NCBI RefSeq assembly: GCF_900103485.1
Contig: NZ_FNHW01000001.1
Span: 1,399,418-1,463,417, forward strand
Reading direction: 5' to 3'
Length of the DNA stretch: 64,000 nt
Source of the DNA: Fictibacillus solisalsi
GTDB taxonomy: Bacteria; Bacillota; Bacilli; Bacillales; Fictibacillaceae
The notes under the pieces were generated by a model, which saw only the letters and a list, made by a program, of their open reading frames with translations, had not been told where the DNA came from and searched no databases. The position numbers and the translations under genes were made by a program. Shown here piece by piece: positions 37,050 to 46,331 of this stretch. Position 1 is the first letter of the stretch, and every line of letters begins with the position of its first letter.

Positions 37050-37081
37050 AAAAGACAGAGACGAAATGTCTCTGTCTTTCT
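37050..37081 (+). terminator. Terminator of the CUT1 ABC operon
   Basis: AAAGACAGAGAC and GTCTCTGTCTTT form a perfect 12-bp stem with a five-base loop, followed by CTTAT. Confidence 0.85.
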
Positions 37082-37187
37082 TATAAAGTCCCGCTAATTG
37101 TTGCTTTAAGGGTTAAAACCGCCATTGTGCGTTGTCCGTCTTTCAACACCCCAATTACAGCGGTGCGGGAAAGAACTTCTTGCATTT

Positions 37188-38285
37188 TTATATTTTATTT
37201 TTAAAGTGTTTACGGCAACTCCATTCTGGTATATATGAGACATACTCTGCAGAACACGGTTCACCATTTGTAATTTCAAATGACTTGCTGGATAAATTTA
37301 AAATGATTGAGAAAATGGTATTGCTGGCAGCCATTCTTCCAAGATCAGTGGGACAGGTATTGCCATGGCGGCAAATGGAATCAGGATAACCATGATGGTC
37401 AGCCAAAAAATGTTTGATTTGCTCTGTATTTACTTTCTCTGTACGATCATTCAGAAGCTCTTTGCAACGCCATAATCTTCCATACGTATCCGGAAACTTT
37501 ACTCTCCCTGTATCCACCACATTCATCTGGCTGCTTATAAAATGATTGGTATGGCAGAGCCTGCCTTCTTCAGGAAAGAGTACATCAAAATCTGTGCTTG
37601 TGGATTCAACATTAAAGGCGCTCCCCTCACTGTCTGCGATTAAAAAATTCGCTGCAGTCCCTCTCTCTGCTCTTGAAATTTGGCCGATGGCTTGAGAAAT
37701 GGAGCGGCTGTTTAAAATTCCTCGGAGAATAATATGAATAGGAACACCATGAGCGTGTTGCTTGGCGCCAAGCAGGTTCAAACAAACTCCTACTCCTTCA
37801 CTGTTTAATCCGATTTTCCCTACAATTCCCGCCTCGGTTGCCATAAGTATGGTTGGGCGTGGATCCTGGTTGATTTCAAGCAGAATAACTCCTTGGTTGA
37901 TTTGTGGATTCCAGTCCCAGTTTTTTGCTAACAAGGTTTCCCTGTTTTCAGTAGCTTTAGGCACAAATGCCATGCTTGTACAGCCATCAGAGTTTAATAA
38001 AATTTCACTGCGGGCATTTAATGCAATGATATCCAGCAGGTCCTGTCCAGAACCTTCGCTGATGCCAATGATTTCATCAAAAATTTCCTGGTCGTATTCT
38101 GCAATGCTTTGAATATATAACTCGGCAGATCTGCGTGCCTCTGACCAGCCGATGTTGCCCATCTCAAGAAATATCTTTTTATAAGTATCGATGTTATGAA
38201 TGATGTATTCCCTGGCTTCCACGCCAATCCTTTTGCCCCGTTCCAGGGGAGAGCCTTGAACGCGAATAAGAGGAAAAGTTTTCAT
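37188..38285 (-). CDS. C45-family autoproteolytic acyltransferase/hydrolase (Ntn fold)
   Basis: A 365-residue protein like acyl-CoA:6-aminopenicillanate acyltransferase. Residues 1-101 form the pro-part (PLERGKRIGVEAREYI), and the DGC-TSMAF junction places the self-cleaving, catalytic Cys at 102. NWDW (about 119) and GLNSEGVGVCLNLL are further family motifs. Members cleave or form amide bonds. No signal peptide is seen, so it is cytosolic. Its ATG overlaps the amidohydrolase stop by four bases, so it is the last gene of the DUF3311-symporter-amidohydrolase operon and probably hydrolyses the imported amide. The natural substrate is unknown. Confidence 0.85.
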   Translation of the reverse strand: MKTFPLIRVQGSPLERGKRIGVEAREYIIHNIDTYKKIFLEMGNIGWSEARRSAELYIQSIAEYDQEIFDEIIGISEGSGQDLLDIIALNARSEILLNSDGCTSMAFVPKATENRETLLAKNWDWNPQINQGVILLEINQDPRPTILMATEAGIVGKIGLNSEGVGVCLNLLGAKQHAHGVPIHIILRGILNSRSISQAIGQISRAERGTAANFLIADSEGSAFNVESTSTDFDVLFPEEGRLCHTNHFISSQMNVVDTGRVKFPDTYGRLWRCKELLNDRTEKVNTEQIKHFLADHHGYPDSICRHGNTCPTDLGRMAASNTIFSIILNLSSKSFEITNGEPCSAEYVSYIPEWSCRKHFKNKI

Positions 38286-39922
38286 CGTCTCACTCCGGAA
38301 GGACGCATCAGTTGCTCATTCTTAAATAAAACCTGTCCGTCGACCATGGTCAGCTCAACACCTAAATCTTTTATCCTTGCTGAATCGATCGTTAGCAGGC
38401 TTTCACTCAATACAACCAGATCAGCCAGTTTTCCTGCCTCAATGCTTCCTTTCCTTTCTTCGTCAAAACTCGCAAATGCTCCATTGATGGTATAGCACCG
38501 AAGAGCTTCCAGCACATCCACTTTTTGTTGTTCTCCCACTTCCTGCCCTGTTTTTGATTTCCTGTTAACAGCAGCATGAATACCAAGCAGCGGATTCACA
38601 AAAGTCACTGGCGCATCTGAACCGAAGGCGGCAACGATTCCCTGTTCCTGATAATCACGGGCAGGATACATGACATTTATCCGCTCTCCATAGTATTCCT
38701 TGTATACATCTCCGTTTACATACATGAATACAGGGTTTGGAATCGGAATGACTTCAAGCTCTTTCATTCTTTGCTGCAAATCCGGCGAAGCGATTCCGGC
38801 ATGCTCAATTCGGTGGCGGTGATCGTTTCGCGGATATTCCTTCAGCGCTTTTTCAATACAATCAAGCAGCATCTCAATGGAACGGTCTCCCTGGGCATGG
38901 GCAGTAATCTGGAAGCCTTTTTTATGAGCATTTCCTAAATAACAATCCAGGTCTTCCTGGCTGTAATATATAATTCCGCTGTTTTTTGGATCACTTGTAT
39001 ATGGCTGGCGTGTCGCAATAGTTGGACCTGTACTGCTTCCATCAGTAAACAGCTTCACCGGTCCAAGTTTAAAATAATAATCACCTAATCCGGTGACCGT
39101 TCCTGCTTGTACCATTTGATGAACAAAATCATGAGAATTCGTCAACGAACCCATGATGGCATAGACTCGAACCCGGATATCTTTATTTCGGACCGCTTGT
39201 TGCATGATACGAAGAGTTTCAGAGCCCTTGCCATATGCACCAGCATCGTGAATGCTTGTTATTCCCTCTTTGATAAATGCATCAGAAGCCAATTTCATGG
39301 ATATACTCAGTTCCTCACTGCTGTAACTGGCAACTTTAAACATTTGCATATGGGCGTTTTCAATCAGCTTTCCTGTAAGTTGACCATTATCATCTCTTTC
39401 AATAATGCCGCCTTCAGGATCAGGTGTGTGCTCGTCCATATTTGCGATCTCCAAAGCTTTGCTGTTGGCAATGCACATATGATTGCACGTTCGGATGACA
39501 AGAATGGGATGCTCTGTCGATATCTGATCCAGTTCCTCACGTGTGGGAAACCTTTGTTCATTAATTTCCAGCTGGTCAAATCCCCAAGCTCTTACCCATT
39601 CTCCTTTTGGTGTTTCTTCCGCTTTCTTTCGGAGATCAGTAAATATGTCCTCCAGGGAATGGATGTGGGATTCAATACAGCTTACACCCAAAAGATTGGT
39701 CCCATAAATCGTAAGATGCACATGTGAATCAATAAAACCTGGAACCAATGACTTTCCTTCAAGGTCGATGACTTCTGTTTGTTCTCCAATGTATGACTTT
39801 ATATCGTCGTTAGTACCAACCGCAGCAATCACGTTTTCTTTGACGGCAACGGCTTGCTGTCTCGAGTTGTGCTTGTCCACCGTAAGCACCTCCCCGTTAA
39901 TAAAAACAACATCTGCTTTCAT
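38282..39922 (-). CDS. Amidohydrolase family 3 protein (YtcJ-like)
   Basis: A 546-residue metal-dependent hydrolase. The N-terminal beta domain leads to the metal motif VPGFIDSHVHL; later come HAQGDRSIEMLLD, HRIEHAGIASPDL and GSDAPVTFVNPLLGIHAAV with the catalytic Asp, and a returning beta domain GKLADLVVLSESLL. YtcJ-like enzymes deacylate or deaminate small amides, and few have known substrates. It is four bases downstream of the symporter and overlaps the C45 gene. Confidence 0.9.
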   Translation of the reverse strand: MKADVVFINGEVLTVDKHNSRQQAVAVKENVIAAVGTNDDIKSYIGEQTEVIDLEGKSLVPGFIDSHVHLTIYGTNLLGVSCIESHIHSLEDIFTDLRKKAEETPKGEWVRAWGFDQLEINEQRFPTREELDQISTEHPILVIRTCNHMCIANSKALEIANMDEHTPDPEGGIIERDDNGQLTGKLIENAHMQMFKVASYSSEELSISMKLASDAFIKEGITSIHDAGAYGKGSETLRIMQQAVRNKDIRVRVYAIMGSLTNSHDFVHQMVQAGTVTGLGDYYFKLGPVKLFTDGSSTGPTIATRQPYTSDPKNSGIIYYSQEDLDCYLGNAHKKGFQITAHAQGDRSIEMLLDCIEKALKEYPRNDHRHRIEHAGIASPDLQQRMKELEVIPIPNPVFMYVNGDVYKEYYGERINVMYPARDYQEQGIVAAFGSDAPVTFVNPLLGIHAAVNRKSKTGQEVGEQQKVDVLEALRCYTINGAFASFDEERKGSIEAGKLADLVVLSESLLTIDSARIKDLGVELTMVDGQVLFKNEQLMRPSGVRR

Positions 39923-39926
39923 ATCC

Positions 39927-41426
39927 TCATCCCTCTCTTTTTAGAATGCTGTTTTCCACTTCTTTTAACGATGCAGACTTTACGGCAAAGGCCCTGGTAA
40001 TGAAGCTTACGGCCAGCATGACAATGACGTTAATGATTAACGCGATGAATCCAAGACTAATATCGTTGATCATATGAGGAACGTCAGGAAGAAACGTGCT
40101 AATCTTAATTTCTTTTGCTGTAACAAAGAGCACCAAAAGAACACTTACAATAATCCCCGCACCGGCTCCATACTTGTTTACGACATTTTTGTTAAACAAA
40201 CTAAAGAGTAAAGATGGAGCCAATTGTGTAACCAGACTATATGACATGATATTTAACATCGCCAGTGCCTCTCCTCCCGTTATGGTTAATACCAATGCCG
40301 CAAAAGAGATTAATAGAATGAATAGTTTCGAAACCTTTAATTGTTGTTTTTCTGTTGCTTGCGGTACGAGGACCTGATAAAAGCTTTTGGTAAGTCCCAC
40401 CGACGCGGCCATAAGCATGACCGATGCCGGGACCAACGCTGTCAACAAGCCGGCAGCTCCGATCAATCCAATGATCCAGGGATCAAAGGTTTGGATAGCG
40501 AGCCTCAATAATGACAAATCACCATCAGCGCCTTCTAAGCCAGGGATCTTGAGCAAAGCCGCAAACCCAATAAAGAATACAAATAACAGCAGAAGTGTAT
40601 ACAACGGCAAGGTAATCGAATTTTTTCGAATGGATTTCTCGCCATTTGCTGACAACACGACGACAAATGAATTAGGCAGCAAATAAAATCCCAATGCATT
40701 CAACAGTACAGTAGATATAAACCAGGCAGGACTAAGTCCTTCCGTTGACAAGGTCAACAACTCTGGTTTTACTGCCTGGACATTTTCAAACATTGGCTGA
40801 ATACCGCCAAAATAATGAAAAGGGATGTAGATTCCAAGAAAGATAACGATCGCAAGAATCATAAAATCTTTAATCAATGCTGTCCATGCTGATCCATGAA
40901 TACCGGACACCATGACATAGGTGGTCACCACCACAGCTCCAATGATACTTGCTGCCAAAGGAGGAATAGCACCATAAGATGCTTCTCCAACAATAATGCC
41001 CAACCCTTTGAACTGGATCACAATGTATGGAACCAGGGCCATGCTGCCCACAATAGCAACAATGATCCCAAGAACTCGGCTGTTGTATTTGGAGGCGAAA
41101 AAATCCGGCTGCGAAATAATGTTATGATCTTTCGCATATCGCCATACCTTTGGAGCGAGCCAGTAGGAAAGAACATAAGCCAGAAATATGTATGCAGGAA
41201 CATAATAGGCTGGAGCACCTTTGGAATAAGCCCAGCCACTGCCACCGAGGAATGTAAATGTGGTATAGACTTCTCCAGCAATAAGCAAAAATATGAACAA
41301 CGTGCCGAATCCTCTGCCACCAACTGCAAATTGTTCCATATTCATGTCCTTGCCTCTTTTAGCCCGTATACCAAGATACAAAGAGAACAACAGGAACAAA
41401 AGAATGATCAGCATTGCACTGTTCAT
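39927..41426 (-). CDS. Sodium:solute symporter (SSS family)
   Basis: A 499-residue protein with about 13 helices. The N-terminal GGRGFGTLFIFLLIAGEVYTTFTFLGGSGWAY and QPDFFASKYNSRVLG motifs and AAGLLTALVPASVMLMAASVGLTK are SSS signatures. It imports a solute with sodium. It begins on the stop codon of the DUF3311 gene (one-base overlap), the pairing usual for PutP/PanF-like carriers with a small accessory membrane protein. The substrate is presumably cleaved by the two downstream hydrolases. Confidence 0.92.
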   Translation of the reverse strand: MNSAMLIILLFLLFSLYLGIRAKRGKDMNMEQFAVGGRGFGTLFIFLLIAGEVYTTFTFLGGSGWAYSKGAPAYYVPAYIFLAYVLSYWLAPKVWRYAKDHNIISQPDFFASKYNSRVLGIIVAIVGSMALVPYIVIQFKGLGIIVGEASYGAIPPLAASIIGAVVVTTYVMVSGIHGSAWTALIKDFMILAIVIFLGIYIPFHYFGGIQPMFENVQAVKPELLTLSTEGLSPAWFISTVLLNALGFYLLPNSFVVVLSANGEKSIRKNSITLPLYTLLLLFVFFIGFAALLKIPGLEGADGDLSLLRLAIQTFDPWIIGLIGAAGLLTALVPASVMLMAASVGLTKSFYQVLVPQATEKQQLKVSKLFILLISFAALVLTITGGEALAMLNIMSYSLVTQLAPSLLFSLFNKNVVNKYGAGAGIIVSVLLVLFVTAKEIKISTFLPDVPHMINDISLGFIALIINVIVMLAVSFITRAFAVKSASLKEVENSILKREG

Positions 41427-41623
41427 CAGCTATCCCTCCTCCGATTCTCAGGATCCAGTTTATAAATCACAGTTAGTAAAATAGAAGACAACACCATCCA
41501 AAATACAATGTAAAACAATAAAAATGGCAATCCAAATACATAAGGTTCAATCCGGTTGGCTGCGGGAATGAACCCCAACAGACCAATAAATGGAACAAAA
41601 AGAAGTAGCTTTACTGATTTCAA
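41426..41623 (-). CDS. DUF3311 small membrane protein, symporter accessory
   Basis: A 65-residue two-helix protein (LLLFVPFIGLLGFIPAANRI; FGLPFLLFYIVFWMVLSSIL) ending in a charged tail DPENRRRDS. The PxxxPxxxxxxFGxPxxxFY pattern matches DUF3311, whose genes typically precede SSS symporters. It is the first gene of the operon, behind a 27-bp palindrome in its leader. Confidence 0.88.
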   Translation of the reverse strand: MKSVKLLLFVPFIGLLGFIPAANRIEPYVFGLPFLLFYIVFWMVLSSILLTVIYKLDPENRRRDS

Positions 41624-41653
41624 ACAACAACGCCTCCCTCTTTTAATTGATAT

Positions 41654-41680
41654 AGTTTAAAAATTTCAAATTTTTAAACT
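41654..41680. promoter_or_regulatory. 27-bp perfect palindrome, likely operator of the symporter operon
   Basis: AGTTTAAAAATTT and AAATTTTTAAACT flank a single central base. It lies just downstream of a TATAAT-like -10 (41693-41688 on the minus strand) and 31 bases before the DUF3311 start, a repressor-type position. No regulator gene is adjacent. Confidence 0.7.
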
Positions 41681-41883
41681 AATTCCCATTATAATTATTC
41701 ATACATGAAAATTCATTGGACAATGTGTAAGTATTTTTCTATGATTGGTTAACAAAGTGGTAAATAATGAATAACTCGACAATGAAAACGCAACAATTCC
41801 TTAATTTTTCTTACATTAGAGGAAAAGTAATCCAGCTTGTCGAAAAATCTTATAGTTAAAATTTTTTATTTAGGAGGATTTGA

Positions 41884-43224
41884 ATGAAAAAGAAAAAAAT
41901 CGCGGCAACACTACTATTAAGTACGGCAGCTTTCTTTGGTACGATTTCCCCACAGGTCCATGCTTCTTCCGCTGAGGAAAGGTTTGTTGTTTTGTTCAAA
42001 GATACAGACAGCCTCCCCTCAGGGTATGAACAGACCATTAAAGATGCTGGCGGAAATGTTGTGAAATCACTGGACAAGCTTGGAGCGGTTGAAATCAAAA
42101 CAAATAACCCTAATTTCGCTTCTCAGGTAAAAAAATCGTCCCTTATTCAGGATGCAGCCAAAGAGCATGAGGTAACGCCTGAAACTGCAGTAGATTCAGA
42201 TTTACTTCCGGATTTTGAAGCGGGGGCAGCAAATGATTTATATCATACATATCAATGGGATATAAAACAGGTAACCCATGACGGTGCATCATGGAAATTG
42301 CCAGGGGGTACAGGCAAATCTGTAAATGGAAAAGATATCGTTGTTGGGATTATTGATACTGGCATCGATTATGATCATCCTGATTTAAAACAAAATTATG
42401 CTTATGGAAAATCTTTTGTTGCCGGTCATCCTAGTCCAAAAGATGAAGAAGGACATGGAACCCATGTAGCTGGTTCGATTGCGGCTAAAGGAAGAGTGCT
42501 GGGGGTTGGTCCGGATTTAAAAGTGGCTGCCTATCGGGTTTTCGCACCAGGTGCTTCTGCCTATACATCTGATATTGCAAACGCCCTAATGACAGCAGCT
42601 GATGATAATGTTGATGTAGTAAACATGAGTCTTGGAGGATATGATTGGTTCCAGGATCCTGAATACGCAACGAAAGACATTGTTGCTGATGTCCGGCTGT
42701 TTAATCGTGCCATTCAATATGCAATTAAAAAAGGAGTGACTGTTGTCGGCTCAGCAGGAAACAATGCTTCCGATATTTCAAAGCCAGGACAACTTTCCGG
42801 TGACAATAACGGAGCGACACACCGCAGTCCAAGCAGCCAAACCATGATTCGGGTATCTTCAAACGGAGAAGCTAAAAACCTGGCTTACTACTCCAATTAT
42901 GGAGTTGGAAAGATTGATGTCATGGCACCAGGAGGAGACTATGGCCTTGATTGGCTTGAAACAAGAGATCCCGCGTTAAGAGTAGGAACAAAACGTTGCC
43001 TGTCCACTGTACCTGGCGGTTATGCCTGGATGCAGGGAACGTCTATGGCGTCACCAAAAACAGCAGCTTTAGCAGGCGTTATTATTGCTCAACATGGAAA
43101 GGATGTACTCTCACCTTCACAAGTAAAACACATCATTCAAAAATCAGCAGATGACGTCTTTAAACCTGGCAATGACAGTTATTCCGGATTTGGATTAATT
43201 AACGCGGAAAACGCGCTTCGTTAA
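41884..43224 (+). CDS. Secreted subtilisin-family (S8) serine protease
   Basis: A 446-residue preproprotein: signal peptide (residues 1-27, ending VHASS), propeptide to about 125, and a catalytic domain with Asp158 (GIIDTGIDYDHPD), His191 (GHGTHVAGS) and Ser387 (GTSMASP). VVGSAGNNASDIS carries the oxyanion Asn. All catalytic residues are intact. It is about 60 residues longer than subtilisin E and shares features with lantibiotic leader peptidases, but no lantibiotic genes are near. The ATG follows AGGAGG. It is a single gene with its own terminator. Secretion is clear; the target is unknown. Confidence 0.93.
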   Translation: MKKKKIAATLLLSTAAFFGTISPQVHASSAEERFVVLFKDTDSLPSGYEQTIKDAGGNVVKSLDKLGAVEIKTNNPNFASQVKKSSLIQDAAKEHEVTPETAVDSDLLPDFEAGAANDLYHTYQWDIKQVTHDGASWKLPGGTGKSVNGKDIVVGIIDTGIDYDHPDLKQNYAYGKSFVAGHPSPKDEEGHGTHVAGSIAAKGRVLGVGPDLKVAAYRVFAPGASAYTSDIANALMTAADDNVDVVNMSLGGYDWFQDPEYATKDIVADVRLFNRAIQYAIKKGVTVVGSAGNNASDISKPGQLSGDNNGATHRSPSSQTMIRVSSNGEAKNLAYYSNYGVGKIDVMAPGGDYGLDWLETRDPALRVGTKRCLSTVPGGYAWMQGTSMASPKTAALAGVIIAQHGKDVLSPSQVKHIIQKSADDVFKPGNDSYSGFGLINAENALR

Positions 43225-43232
43225 TAAACAAA

Positions 43233-43266
43233 ACACCAGCCTTCTTTTTTAAGGCTGGTGTTTTTA
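43233..43266. terminator. Bidirectional terminator after the subtilase
   Basis: ACACCAGCCTT (43233-43243) pairs with AAGGCTGGTGT (43251-43261), then TTTTT. It also lies just beyond the stop of the converging MFS gene. Confidence 0.9.
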
Positions 43267-43274
43267 TTTTATAC

Positions 43275-44576
43275 CTATTTTTGTATTATAGCGCCCTTTT
43301 CTTTACGTTGATTAAGTATAACGACTCTTTGCTCCGATCCAGGCATAAACACACTCAAAACGATTGAAAGTGTTAATCCTGCCATCATAAATCCACCGAA
43401 TACCCATGGCGACGGACCGAATGATTCTGCCATGGCTCCCCACATAATGGGACCAAAGCCTGCAAGGGCTGCAGCCACCTGATAGCCGACAGACAAGCCG
43501 GTATACCGGACATTGGCGGGAAACAGTTCAGAGAACAACGTCCCCTGTGTTGCAAAAATCGCCCCCCACAATACCCCAAGCATGATGGCCTGCATCAGAT
43601 AAAGCCAGCCGGCACCCTCATCAATAATCGAAAAGTAAGGAACAACGAGGAGAAACATTAACACCAAACCGCCTATGTAAATTAATTTTCGGCCAATATA
43701 ATCGGATAAATATCCAAAAACTGGGATGGATACCAGCATGGTGGCACAGCCGATTGTGAGCGCCGTTAATGCAGTGTCACGGGAATAGCCGAGATACACG
43801 GTGGCAAAAACGAGCAAATAGGACATGGAAAAAACGTTGAAGAACCCATCGCCCACCTTTAAACCTATTGCACGGAGAACGTTCTTCCAATCCTTCCTGA
43901 AGGTTTCAACAATCGGCACAGCTGCGATGTTGCCGCTTTCCTTTTCCTTTTTGAAAGCGGGAGTTTCTTCAATTCCGCTTCGTACCCAGATTGCCAAAGC
44001 AATTAATACGCCGCTCAGCAAAAAGGGAATCCTCCATCCCCATGCCATAAACTGACTGTCGGTTGTCAGATAACTGATCAACGTTAAGCTGAATGAACCT
44101 GTAACCAAGCCGATTGGAACACCCATTTGTGGAATTGATCCATATAACCCGCGCAAGCCTTTCGGGGCATACTCCGTTGCCAGCAAAATCGCTCCTCCCC
44201 ATTCGCCGCCAAGTGCAATACCCTGAATCAGACGAAGCGCAACCAGCAACACAGGCGCGAGTAATCCAACCTGTGCATAGGTGGGGAGTACGCCAATCAG
44301 CATCGAACTGCCTCCCATGCCAATTAATGTAAATATCAAGGATGCTTTTCTTCCCATCCGGTCTCCCATATGACCGAATACGATACTCCCTATAGGTCTT
44401 GCAGCATACCCTGCTCCAAAGGTTAAAAAAGCAAGAAGAAGAGAGATAGCCGGATCATGTGAAGGAAAATAAAGCGTCGAAAAAACAAGACCTGTAGCTG
44501 TTCCATACAAATAAAAGTCATACCATTCAATGACCGATCCGGCCAGACTTGCGAATAAAATTCGGCTTTTTTTCAT
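43275..44576 (-). CDS. MFS transporter, metabolite:H+ symporter (MHS) type
   Basis: A 433-residue, 12-helix carrier. SVIEWYDFYLYGTATGLVF in helix 1, GHMGDRMGRKASL between helices 2 and 3, RLIQGIALGGEWGGAILLATEYAP and FGYLSDYIGRKL are the MHS (ProP/ShiA/KgtP) signatures. It imports an organic acid or betaine-like metabolite with protons. It lies 28 bases downstream of an acyl-CoA synthetase on the same strand, so the substrate may be a carboxylic acid activated by that enzyme. Confidence 0.92.
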   Translation of the reverse strand: MKKSRILFASLAGSVIEWYDFYLYGTATGLVFSTLYFPSHDPAISLLLAFLTFGAGYAARPIGSIVFGHMGDRMGRKASLIFTLIGMGGSSMLIGVLPTYAQVGLLAPVLLVALRLIQGIALGGEWGGAILLATEYAPKGLRGLYGSIPQMGVPIGLVTGSFSLTLISYLTTDSQFMAWGWRIPFLLSGVLIALAIWVRSGIEETPAFKKEKESGNIAAVPIVETFRKDWKNVLRAIGLKVGDGFFNVFSMSYLLVFATVYLGYSRDTALTALTIGCATMLVSIPVFGYLSDYIGRKLIYIGGLVLMFLLVVPYFSIIDEGAGWLYLMQAIMLGVLWGAIFATQGTLFSELFPANVRYTGLSVGYQVAAALAGFGPIMWGAMAESFGPSPWVFGGFMMAGLTLSIVLSVFMPGSEQRVVILNQRKEKGAIIQK

Positions 44577-44604
44577 GATGCATGCTCCTTTGTTTATGTA
44601 ATGG

Positions 44605-46134
44605 TTAAATTGAATAATTCTTTGAAAAGCGGGCTCGAAGCTCCTTTTTCATGATTTTCCCATAGGCATTCTTGGGCAAGGTGTTTACAAAATGAATAAT
44701 GGATGGCTTTTTATAGCTAGCTAAATTCGCTTTGCAATACTCCTTTATTTCCTGCTCTGTAATGATCTGACCTTCTTTTAAAACGATGGCTGCACAGACC
44801 GCTTCACCCCATTCCGGATCAGGAATGCCAAATACATTCAATTCTTCGATTTGTGGATGCTGAAGCAACACGTCCTCCACTTCACGAGGATAAATATTGT
44901 TGCCTCCACTGATGATCATGTCTTTTGTTCGGTCCAAAATGTATAAAAATCCTTTATCATCGATGAAACCGACATCCCCTGTGTAGAGCCAGTCATCTTT
45001 TATAGCTTTTTCAGTGGCTGACTGGTCATTCCAATAGCCTTTCATCACCAAGTCTCCTTTCACGGCTACTTCTCCAATTTTCCCGGCTGGCAGTTTGCCG
45101 TCCTGCTGATTAAAGATGGCAATCTCAACTCCCGTTCGTGCCGTTCCCGCAGATGATAAAACGGTGCTATCCCCCAGTTGATGCTGTTCGCGGCTTAATC
45201 CGGTAATGGTCATTGGGCATTCCCCCTGGCCATACACCTGTGCAAAAATTGGACCAAATGAGTGAATGGCCGCTTTTAAATCCTCCACATACATCGGTGC
45301 ACCTCCGTAAAGAATGCATCTAAGACTATCCAGCCTATATTGTTTTTTCTTATCCGAGTCCGTTAACCGCTTCAAGATGGTGGGCGCCAGAAACGGCAAA
45401 ACGCTCACTTTATGCTTTTCTATAAGCTCAAAAACACGTTCAGGCATAAAGTTGCTTGATTCTAAAATAACCTGGGTTCCGCCTTGAGCGATAAGAGGTA
45501 AAGCATATAAACCAGATCCATGACTTAAGGGTGCCGCATGCAAACCAATATCACTTTGTCTGAAAGGATACAAATCAGTACATAAACTAAGGACCATAAG
45601 CAGCAAATTTCGATGTGTCAGCATGGCTCCCTTTGGACGGCCAGTCGTTCCAGATGTGTAAAAAAGCCAGGCCAGATCTTCACCACTAACAGTGGCAATT
45701 TCCTCATGCTTATTCCCTTGACTTAGAAAATTCTCGTAGTTTTGGTCAAAGGAAATGAACAGCCGGGCTGATAAATTTCCCTTCATTCCTGCAACTTGTT
45801 CCTGATACACGCCATCATAAAAAAAAGCGGCTACTTCACTGTGATTTAAAATATACAAGACTTCGTTTTCATGGAGACGGAAGTTTAGCGGCACAACAAC
45901 CAGGCCCGCCTTCCAAACTGCAAACATCACTTCAAGGATTTCCGGTCGGTTTGGAGAAAGAATAGCGACTCGATCCCCGGGATTTAAGTTAGCTTTCAGT
46001 ACAGACGCCAATTGAGTAACCCGATAACTCAGCTGTTGAAATGTTAGAGCCTTTCCTCTATAGACGATGGCATTATGATCCGGATAAGCGGCTGCAGACT
46101 TGCTCAACAAATACGCCAGATTCATAGCTGTCAT
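44605..46134 (-). CDS. AMP-forming acyl-CoA synthetase
   Basis: A 509-residue ANL enzyme: P-loop LFYTSGTTGRPKGAMLTH, the A5-like motif QVYGQGECPMT, the hinge WLYTGDVGFIDDKGFLYILDRTKDMIISGG and the C-terminal catalytic Lys in AYGKIMKKELR. It activates a carboxylic acid with ATP and CoA. It is followed by an MHS-type transporter, suggesting an uptake-and-activation unit for an aromatic or short-chain acid. ATG 46134 has GGAG ten bases upstream. A possible cre-like site lies at 46154-46168 with two mismatches. Confidence 0.92.
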   Translation of the reverse strand: MTAMNLAYLLSKSAAAYPDHNAIVYRGKALTFQQLSYRVTQLASVLKANLNPGDRVAILSPNRPEILEVMFAVWKAGLVVVPLNFRLHENEVLYILNHSEVAAFFYDGVYQEQVAGMKGNLSARLFISFDQNYENFLSQGNKHEEIATVSGEDLAWLFYTSGTTGRPKGAMLTHRNLLLMVLSLCTDLYPFRQSDIGLHAAPLSHGSGLYALPLIAQGGTQVILESSNFMPERVFELIEKHKVSVLPFLAPTILKRLTDSDKKKQYRLDSLRCILYGGAPMYVEDLKAAIHSFGPIFAQVYGQGECPMTITGLSREQHQLGDSTVLSSAGTARTGVEIAIFNQQDGKLPAGKIGEVAVKGDLVMKGYWNDQSATEKAIKDDWLYTGDVGFIDDKGFLYILDRTKDMIISGGNNIYPREVEDVLLQHPQIEELNVFGIPDPEWGEAVCAAIVLKEGQIITEQEIKEYCKANLASYKKPSIIHFVNTLPKNAYGKIMKKELRARFSKNYSI

Positions 46135-46307
46135 TCTTCACACTCCTTTCACTTTGATAGCGGTTACGCATAGAACTGATTCGTTATGTTATCTCACATA
46201 ATGATCATTCCTCTCCGTTAAAGATGAAGTTATCAGATTATTCAGCTATTAAATTATCTTCTATAATAGACCTGCCTCCCCAAAAAGTAAATCCTTGTAA
46301 AAGTAAA

Positions 46308-46331
46308 AAGCAACTTCCGAAGAAGTTGCTT
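46308..46331 (-). terminator. Terminator of the yhf-like operon
   Basis: AAGCAACTTC (46308-46317) pairs with GAAGTTGCTT (46322-46331). On the minus strand it runs into TTTTACTTTTAC. It overlaps the stop codon of the phosphatase gene and would end the whole nine-gene transcript. Confidence 0.85.

Noticed and set aside
39107-39727. 206-codon plus-strand open frame
   Set aside because: It lies fully inside the YtcJ-like amidohydrolase on the other strand, has no ribosome binding site and no domain.
40896-41465. 189-codon plus-strand frame opposite the symporter
   Set aside because: Shadow of a hydrophobic gene, no ribosome binding site, His/Asn-rich nonsense.
41884-43224. Subtilase as a lantibiotic leader peptidase
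   Set aside because: No lantibiotic precursor, LanB/LanC or LanM gene is in the window, so only a general secreted protease is supported.
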